DNA from: Bromus sterilis | Taxonomy: Eukaryota > Streptophyta > Magnoliopsida > Poales > Poaceae | DNA: 64,000 nt | Assembly (NCBI GenBank): GCA_950022295.1 | Contig: OX465595.1 | Span: forward strand, 218,453,770-218,517,769 | Reading direction: 5' to 3' | Shown here: positions 56,722 to 64,000 of the stretch, in pieces | Position numbering within the stretch: position 1 is the first letter of the stretch | How the letters are laid out: each line of letters starts with the position of its first letter | The notes under the pieces: model-generated | The model's database searches: none | Told to the model about the DNA's origin: nothing | The model's input: the letters and a program-made list of their open reading frames with translations, nothing else | Translations under genes and position numbers: made by a program

Positions 56722-58365
56722 TGATGGCGTGAGGGTTGACGGGTGTAGTCTTCTCGCCCTTCGTTGGTGAGCCCTAAGTGGAAGGCGTGATGCAGCACAA
56801 CAGCAAATTTCCCTCGGTAAAGATACCAAGGTTTGTCTCCAGTAGGACTCCAGAGATGATAAGCAGGTGTCAGCGGCGCAACTGACGCGGACATGCACAC
56901 AGACACAGATAACTTTGTTCCCAATGAAGTTCAGAGAGGTTGTCAATATCTCTGGTCTTGTTGTTTACAAAGGATAAAACGCAAGGGATAATAATAGCAA
57001 CTTGAAAGTAAATGCAGAAAAGTAAATATAACGTGGACACAATGATAAGGATATGGACCGGGATACGTGATGTTCGCTAGTGATGTCTCTCTCCCAAAAG
57101 ACGATAAAATTGCTATGCGAGGTAAACAAATTACAGAAAGGCAATTGACAGGATTATGAACGCACCTCAATGCTAACTATGCTACAAAAGAAAGGAAGAG
57201 GTTCAAAAGCACAGGCAGTACGCCAAGGTAAGTAGACCGAAATCCATCTGCATCTACTACTAATCATCCACCTTGAGATATCTATTCAGAACATCTCGTT
57301 GGTATTAAGTTGCGAGCCCCACCCAAAGTGTAAACCCAAAGCAACAGACAACTGCATTAAAAAGAACTCTGCGTAAAGTAAACAATCCTTGTAACCGCGG
57401 TTACAAGCACCGTTGTTTTCCCCCTTGTGGCAACAGCACATCCCCTAGACTCATATTTCTGTCACTCAAGCATGTCATCGGGGGGCATGAACCCACAATC
57501 TAGCACAACGCTCCCTCTTGGAGTCACTACCTACTACTTGGCCAAAGCAATAAACAACAACGGGGAACATGCAAGAATTACTTAGGAACAAAAATATAAG
57601 AGATAAAAACCAAATATATTACTCAATCACAATCTGAACATAATCTCATAATCCATCAGATCCTATCAAACTCAATATAGCAATAGCAGAAATATTACAA
57701 AGGTGCCTCGATCATGTTGGGAAGCTCACGAGGTCTAAACAATGAAGATCAAAGGGGGGGAGAACATCACATAGCTACTGATCACGGATCCATGGTCCAA
57801 GGAAAACTACTCATGAGACATCCGGGGAGCATCCATGGTGGAGAGGAGACTCCCGGAGGTCAATCCTCCCTCCGGCAGGGTGCCGGGAAGAGGTCTTCTG
57901 GTGCTCCCGATCTTCGGAAGCGTAACGGCGGCGGAACAGAGGCGAGTTCGCGGAATAGGGTTCTCTTTCTGGGGTTTTCCCGTGACGGGGGATAAATAGG
58001 CGAAAGGGGGCAGCCAGAGGTGGGCCAGGGGCCCCAGGCGCCCCCTGGCGCGGCCAGGGGTGGGGCCGCGCCGGGTGGCCTCCTGGGCCCCCCTGGCTCC
58101 CCTCTGGCCCCTCCCGGGTTCTTCTCGAAGCTTCCGTTACGCTGATTTTTTATCTGAATTTTCCCGAATTTTTCTGGCACTTTTGTATGGGGGAAAACTG
58201 AAATAGAAAAACAGCAGAAAACAGGAACTCGCACTGGGGTGCACTGAGTTAATAGGTTAGTCCAAATATGATCAAAAGTGTATGAAAGTGTATCTAGATC
58301 ATAGCAATATCACACAAAACATGCATGGAGCAAGCAGAAATTATAGATACGTTTTGGACGTATCA
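56722..58365 (-). repeat. 5' LTR of the antisense gypsy-type element
   Basis: 1,644 bp, ending GGACGTATCA on the plus strand. It differs from the 3' LTR by scattered substitutions and a few small indels. Confidence 0.9.
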
Positions 58366-59233
58366 CCCGTCCGCTGTAACTCCTTCCCGCAACTCTAATC
58401 ACCACGTGCTAATCAATTGAAAGTAAAAGACCGTAGCAGATATAGTAACGTACTAGAAGTGCAATGCGCGCTTTGCCGCGCCATTTACGCTTTTGAATTG
58501 TATATGATTTATTTTTATTTGTTAGTTTTTAAGTTTTTATTTCCTGTGTTGTTTGGATGGATCCTTCTTATCGTTTGATCAGAAGATAATTTTTAATGTG
58601 TACACACGATGAAAGTTTACTATATTGTTGATCATGTGTCTTATGATGGTACTAAATCTATCATAGACATCGTTTTCTTCTCGTCAACCAAGACTTACAC
58701 CACCCATTTTTATATTAAAAAGGCACATCCATCGAAATATTTCATCATAAAGCCTAAGGTAATAATATAATAAAATTTTGTATCCAATTTTAAACTAAAG
58801 ACCATTTTTTATATTAAAAGGGCACATCCATCAAAATATTTCATCATAAAGACTAAGGTAACAATGTAATAAAATTTTGTATTCAATTTTAAACTAAAGA
58901 CCACAACTGAACGAGGAGACTTCAAAATTAGAAAGTTTAGTAAAGTTAAAGATATATTAGTTTTAAAACACCAGGTAACATTAAAAAAGAGTATCAAGTA
59001 ATTGTGAATGTCATAATTAATTTTTTTGAACGACATCTATTGCATGAGCTAAATTGTTTGATCGCGAAATAGATAATTATTTACTATAAGGTCTCGATTG
59101 TAAGCTCAAGACAAATTCACTATAGCACCGACGTACAAAACAAACAAAAATTGACATTCATTTTTTTGAACAAATGTTAATAATGTTAATGTAAAAAAAA
59201 TAAGAAAATTCTAACAAAAAATGAAAGGAAAAA
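58366..59233. other. AT-rich non-coding DNA with a ~99-bp tandem duplication
   Basis: Copies at about 58703-58801 and 58802-58903 share GGCACATCCATC, ATTTCATCATAAAG and CAATTTTAAACTAAAGACC. 58409-58454 duplicates the sequence left of the gypsy-type element (49878-50018). Confidence 0.75.
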
Positions 59234-59690
59234 ATAAAATTTGCATACATGGCCAAGGGTTATGACTAAGTCAAAATTGAGTCCTCAATTGACTCCCATG
59301 ACTTTCACCCCTAGGAAGCTTAAAAAGAAAAAGAAAATAATAATTTACATACATCACCAAGGGATATGATCAAGTTAAAATTGAATCATCAATTAATTCT
59401 CATGGTTTTTTCCCCTAGGGGGTTTAGTATATTAGAAGATTGACTCCCATGACTTCCACCCCTAGGAAGCTTAAAAAGAAAAAGGAAATACTCCCTCCGT
59501 TCCAAATTACTTGACTTGGCTTTAGTTCAAGTTTGGTTTAAATTTGAATTAAAGTCAAATCAAGTAATTTTGAACGGAAGGAGTAGTAATTTACATACAT
59601 CACCAAGGAGTATGACCAAATCAAAATTGAATTCTCAATTAATTCTCATGCTTTTACCCCTAGGGGGTTTAGTATATTAGAAGATTTGAT
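59234..59690. repeat. Three diverged tandem units interrupted by a MITE
   Basis: Units begin near 59234, 59340 and 59586 with TTTRCATACATSRCCAAGG and share CAATTRAYTC and ACCCCTAGG. Two of them carry the ending GGGTTTAGTATATTAGAAGA, and GAAGCTTAAAAAGAAAAAG occurs after the first and second. Confidence 0.8.
59491..59583. mobile_element. Stowaway-type MITE, 93 bp
   Basis: Ends CTCCCTCCGTTCCAAATTAC and its near complement, TA duplications at 59489-59490 and 59584-59585. It almost entirely folds into one hairpin. Confidence 0.95.
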
Positions 59691-60480
59691 TTCACTACTG
59701 TTCCATTCGCTATGCCTCCATCCCGTAACTCGAGTCGCTAGTTGATAATAGTAAAAAATATAAAGTAAATGGTAGTGTATAGAAAATGCTTTGCGAAACA
59801 ATAAATTAGTTTTCATATCGTCATCTACTAAACCTATAATAAATTACTCCATATGACTTGCGCTACTAAAATACACTAAAATCTTAGTAAAGATGGAAAA
59901 GGAACCTTTCTTGGTATGTGCTTCTACACGATAGTAATACTCATTTTATACTATAGCAAAACAATGTATGATCTAGTAAATAAATTTTGTAGTCGTTCGC
60001 ATCATAAAATGTAGAATTGGTAAGTGTGTTACGACACCATATGCGCAGATTCACTATGATAGTAAGTACGTACATTACTATTTTGTGTAAGCGATTATTG
60101 TATTAGCATCTAAATAAAAAATCTCGAGAAAACATTAAATTATATTCATACCAAAATTATTAGATTATTTAGGTTATTCACTATTTTTACAAAATTGATT
60201 GCCGTAATAGATATATGTAATCTAAATCAAATAATGTTCATTACTAGGTTCCAACGTTAATTAAGATAGACTTATGGCTTCCACCAGCATGTGTACAATT
60301 TCCATTACCACACTATGTTGGCTCGTTACCATGGTTCTATCGCCCAAGAACGAAGGTGCGTGGTGGACCGGTGGGCAGTTTCAGTTAACTAGTAAGCGTG
60401 CACGTGCAACTCACGTCTCTGTTAAAATCAAATATATTTTTAATTTAAATATGTAAACATTGAATAATCTATAATTAATT
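59691..60480. other. AT-rich non-coding DNA
   Basis: No repeat or gene recognised. A 60-codon frame (60274-60456, MASTSMCTISITTLCW) has a hydrophobic start but no family resemblance, and probably is chance. Confidence 0.4.
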
Positions 60481-61310
60481 GAACTACTCTCGTTCTGGCT
60501 TCTCTCTTTGTTTTCTCAAAGGGGGGAGGTTTGTCCTAGTTCTATACCGCCAGTGCGGTGATGGGGGCTCCGTGTGTGTTGTGCGCGATGCTCGCGTAAG
60601 ATAGAGGGGCATTGCAAGCGAAACCAAATGTTTGACTGAGCGGCTCTGCGGGATTCACCATGGTTACACCATTATGCATCATCTTCAACCCTGATATGTG
60701 GTCATGTTCCCGGAGCCATGCCGGAGGATGCTTGGGGGCTTGGCTATGGCAGCCCTGGCGGTGGTTCTGGGAAGTGGGCAAGGATGTCAAACCATCAGCC
60801 CCGGGCTAACGGCTATGACCGTATGGTACTGCATCGTCTGGGGTTGTGAATCTGTCGTGATGCACTATAAATCTAGCTAACCCCGATAGGCGAGAGTTGC
60901 TTCAATGTATCGTTGTGTGAGGGATACGAAGACTAAAGATGGGGTGTACGACACAACATGTTAGGCTCTGATGGTCTTGGTACCCTTGGGTGCCCCAACC
61001 CATTGATGCGGAGTAGGGACTCGGGTGAAAGCCTTTCGTTAAAGGCTGCTCTTGCGGATGTCGTTACCGCCTTGGAGGCATTGTCTTAAAGCTCCTCTTC
61101 ATCTCCCTTCTTGAGGTCCTTGGACATTCCGCGTGAAAACCCAAACTACAGTTTTCCACAGTAGGCGACGCCAGTGCCTGCGTCGTAACCTCATTGAAGG
61201 TGTTGCTTTGGATATGCTTTTGGTGTCAAGGGCAGTGCACGTCGAGGTAGCAGCTCTGGGATCTTCATTGATATATGTAATGTGCTTTTTACCAGTAAAG
61301 AAGGCATTCT
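60481..61310. other. Moderately GC-rich non-coding stretch, possibly a LINE 3' region
   Basis: Composition differs from both flanks. No frame over 90 codons and no domain. The style (GGCGACGCCAGTGCCTGCG, TCTTGAGGTCCTTGG) recalls L1-type LINE 3' untranslated regions of grasses, but no poly(A) tail or duplication is visible. Confidence 0.25.
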
Positions 61311-62393
61311 AAACACAAAGGATAATACTCATGTCTGCTTTGAAAATACACACAAGATAAAATTGAATGAAGATTCAAGACCATAGAGAAATAGACCAAG
61401 GGAGTATGACCTCTTGCACTTACAAACTCGTGACATATATCTACCAATTTTCACTAAGTCATGCTCATAACTTTAACCCCACTTCAAAAAGAAGAAGAGA
61501 AAATAGGTCTTTTTTTGCCCAAGCGGTTAGAATAATATAAAGGAGTCATCTACTAAACTGATACATCATACCAATCTAGATCAGATCATCAATAACACCA
61601 GAGGAAAAATCTTATAATCTGGCTTCAAATAACACCATCCTCTCAATTTAGCTGCATTGTACTAACCAAACAGATAAGAAGGCAAAACATTATTTGTGAA
61701 TCGAAACATATTTGCATTGCATACTTTAGGTTGTGGATACAGTACGAGATGGAGTTGTGGAGCAGAGCGTCAGCATCAACGGTCAATCTATGGTAGGCAA
61801 GTGAATGTTGCGGCACCACATCTGCTATTCACTGGCGGTGAAGGGAAGCGGTGGCATAACGAAGGAGATACCCCTTGTGTCCTTGCCTCCCTTGGGAACC
61901 CTCCCATTCGACGCTTGCTGTTTCAAACAGTCGAGGAATTTCACAAGTGTTTCTAGTAATCTTGCACACGCACAAGACCCCAAACAGTCGAGGAATTGCA
62001 CATGATAGCTTGTTAGTAAATCAACAAAGCAAATAATGATGCTACACCAACTCTGCACTGTTGTAGAAAAAGTTAGTCACCTATTAATCTCTGTGACACA
62101 AACTCGGACAATTTAAAGATGGGGACTTACCTACTTATGCAAACATTGTAGACATCTATCAATATTTAATGCTTTCTATGATGAATATGTTTAATCGTTC
62201 ATGTGACGAATTCTTCCGCTTTTATTGTCAGACTAATCAGGTGAAATTTGCCAGACAAAATATTCTAAATGTCTTGCTTCTTCTTAATATTTAAGGTGGA
62301 TGATCAACGATTCAGCTGCAATAAATTTAACAGAATGGGCAAAACAAATAGAGTAGCTTAGCACACACGCATGCAGACGCACTGCCTGCACCC
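61311..62393. other. Low-complexity-free DNA with no recognised feature
   Basis: Possible low-copy host sequence. The only internal repetition is CAAACAGTCGAGGAATT at 61924 and 61982. Short frames at 61696-62005 show no family resemblance. Confidence 0.3.
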
Positions 62394-62414
62394 AGAGAGA
62401 GAGAGAGAGAGAGA
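62394..62414. repeat. (GA)n microsatellite
   Basis: About ten AG/GA units. Confidence 0.9.
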
Positions 62415-62540
62415 AATCAAATATGAACCTTTAGGTAGGATCCCTAGAGTTGAGGGAAAAGGCCCTGCAAAACATTGAAAGTTACAAAATTAGCAGAGTA
62501 AATTAGCAAAGCATATAGAAGCTTTATATTGTCTTAGAGA

Positions 62541-62601
62541 GGTTACGATATCTTTTGGTTTCAGCTCTAGCCTACCCCAACTTGTTTGGGACTGACAGGA
62601 T

Positions 62602-62637
<36 letters not shown>
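62541..62637 (+). mobile_element. 5'-truncated RTE-like LINE or SINE with (TTG)n tail
   Basis: The body contains CTAGCCTACCCCAACTTG and TTTGGGACTG, common before TTG tails in grass retroposons. A run of about 12 TTG units follows. A perfect 16-bp target duplication TATATTGTCTTAGAGA flanks it (62525-62540 and 62638-62653), proving retroposition. Confidence 0.92.
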
Positions 62638-62638
<1 letters not shown>

Positions 62639-62757
62639 ATATTGTCTTAGAGAACAAAACAGCCATACATCTCTTTAAGAAATATCACAATCAGGTTGTA
62701 AACAGAGTACTTTCCTAGTTGCAAAGCCTCCTTCAGTACCAGCTTCATACTCATTTA

Positions 62758-63668
62758 GGGCCAGTTATTTTGAGCATACCTGTGGAAATAAGCTCCTGTG
62801 AAAATAAGCTTCAAATAAGCCCTTGTGAAAACAAGCTCTAGAAAATAAGCTATCCAGTTCTTTTCGGTGCTTGTTTTTCCAGCTTATTGGTGCTATAATC
62901 AGTGAAAATTCTGTAATGCCCTTGGACTATGATCCATCAGATCAACAGAGGTAGCACATGGATAAAGCACCTGTACTGACTAGCTCTAACACCTCAACTC
63001 GCTAGGAGAAAGCACGAGAGATCTTGAAGTGGGGCGTCGGCTGGAGTGTGGGCTAGAGTGGGGAGTCAGTAGGATACTGGGGACAGTAGGGGTCGCAGCA
63101 AACGATGGATACGCGGTCGGAGATGGACGTCTTCTGCTAGCTGTATTGGGGCATCGACCGGAGTGTGACGACGTTCGCCGTAGTTGTGCCCTGGACGGAC
63201 AGAGCAGCGGCTCCTGCTGGAGACTAGGGGCGGGAGGGGAAGCCCCGGATGGATGAATAGCGGCGAGATATGGAAGCTTATCCAGCCTTCATGCCGAGGA
63301 GAAGGGAGGCCAGGGAGCGGTGGTGGCGGCGGTAACCCTAGATCGGGAGAGAGAGGGAGAGGGGGACTGGGCGAGTGCGCGAGAGAAAGAAGACGAGTCG
63401 AGCGCGTGGTTATTTTTCCTGCGTGGGGTTCAGGTGACGCAGGCGTGGGGGGGTATTTTTGTTGTAATTTGAGCGAACACCAATGCCCTTTTGCTATACC
63501 CCTTCGCTGTAAGTCATAAGCTGCGGGAAGCTGCTCTCCCCCAGCTTTTTCCCATTGTGAAGGAAAGGGGGTTGGAAATAAGTTGAGCTAGCTTTTGGAA
63601 AATGAGTTCTTTTGAGCTTTTGGCTTATTTTGATAATAAGCTACTAGAAGCTGCAAAAGAACTGGCCC
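62758..63668. mobile_element. PIF/Harbinger-type non-autonomous element, 911 bp
   Basis: Inverted ends GGGCCAGTTATTTTGAGC and, in reverse, GGGCCAGTTCTTTTGCAGC, with the 3-bp duplication TTA at 62755-62757 and 63669-63671. Subterminal repeats such as AATAAGCTYCTGTGAAA recur. The middle (63000-63420) is GC-rich and gene-like, with AACCCTAGATC, but no domain is seen. Too small for transposase. Confidence 0.85.
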
Positions 63669-63671
63669 TTA

Positions 63672-64000
63672 GTAAATCTGCCTACTTAAATTATCGTAAC
63701 AAAACACCTCACCACTGTATGCTTAACATGCACATTCAGGAAAAAGAAAAGAAATCAATATTAAAGAAGATAGTAATATGTCCTAATTTAATAAGATGAA
63801 TTGGCATGTACGAGAAATAAACCTGTGTTATCCCTCCAAAACATCTCTGTACACAACATTCTTGGTGCTTTTTTCCAGTGGGGTGGATAAATTATGTGTA
63901 CACATTCAGAAATTATTATCACCTTCCGACCATCGACATGTAAATCTACACATCAAAAACTCACTGGCAATAACAAGTGCACCCTTGACCCCGAGCCCAT
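63672..64000. other. Unannotated right end of the window
   Basis: AT-rich DNA without a recognised gene or repeat; continues beyond the window. Confidence 0.4.

Larger units (their letters stand above)
50042..58365 (-). mobile_element. Antisense non-autonomous gypsy-type LTR element (gag-protease only)
   Basis: LTRs at 50042-51689 (3') and 56722-58365 (5') begin TGATACGTCC and end GCCATCA on the minus strand. A polypurine tract (minus strand TTAAGCTTGGGGATGT) adjoins the left LTR, and the primer site TGGCGACGTTGCCGGGGA adjoins the right one. One gag-protease frame (54521-56556) is present and 2.8 kb of non-coding DNA takes the place of pol. The expected 5-bp duplication is not clear (CTCAT left, CCCGT right), and the last two bases of the left LTR read GA instead of CA. 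Confidence 0.85.

Noticed and set aside
56557..56946. N-terminal extension of the gag frame at 55783-56946
   Set aside because: Most of it lies in the LTR and primer site. A sensible gag start with the family motif is at 56556.
60274..60456. Small secreted-protein-like frame
   Set aside because: Sixty codons, no splice context, no family resemblance, and AT-rich surroundings; most likely chance.

Overview
The window looks like nuclear DNA from a large, repeat-rich grass genome. The clues are Stowaway MITEs with CTCCCTCCG ends, LTR retrotransposons whose LTRs begin TGATACGTCC, a TTG-tailed LINE/SINE remnant and an endogenous rice-tungro-like pararetrovirus. A pooid grass (wheat/barley/oat/ryegrass group) is the best guess, made by family resemblance only. 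I see no complete host gene. Almost everything recognisable is transposon, endogenous virus or captured gene fragment.

Layout. 1-497: unclassified repeat with a tRNA-like A/B-box pair. 498-3869: antisense Ty1/copia relic (gag, protease, integrase, start of RT) and its leader. 3870-16911: LTR and 3' internal part of an antisense gypsy-type element, split at 3961 by a complete non-autonomous gypsy-type element (3962-14532, 5-bp TSD GTGAC). The inserted element carries gag-protease on the plus strand, a 67-bp tandem array, and an intron-bearing antisense gene, but no RT or integrase.

16912-49827 is the most unusual part: a chain of segments whose borders almost all fall in (TA)n microsatellites. 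At least four large segments (16959-18895, 30211-34707, 34748-37292, 38801-39957 plus 48215-48557) belong to one (TA)n-targeting family, recalling the rice Micron elements. They have GGGTNTATTCT-like starts, palindromic ends, a GC-rich gene-like block near the start and a degenerate repeat module in the tail. One carries exon 1 of a replication protein A 70-kDa gene. Small (TA)n-flanked TIR elements occupy further borders. An endogenous pararetrovirus (18896-28262) sits in the same kind of tract. It has ORFs 1-4 in the tungrovirus order, an initiator-tRNA-Met primer site, and a 1,061-bp terminal redundancy giving a circular genome of about 8.18 kb. ORF3 is broken by two stops and two frameshifts. 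The large segment at 38801 is interrupted by an 8.25-kb LTR element (39958-48209, TSD GTTCC) with two 3.8-kb LTRs and only a 600-bp interior.

49828-64000: a Stowaway MITE, a second antisense gypsy-type element with gag-protease only (50042-58365), tandemly duplicated AT-rich DNA with another Stowaway, an unclassified GC-richer stretch, a 97-bp TTG-tailed retroposon with a 16-bp TSD, and a 911-bp PIF/Harbinger-type element with TTA TSD.

Nesting gives a relative history. The gypsy-type LTR at 3870 predates the element at 3962. The Micron-like segments predate the hAT element at 31810 and the long-LTR element at 39958.
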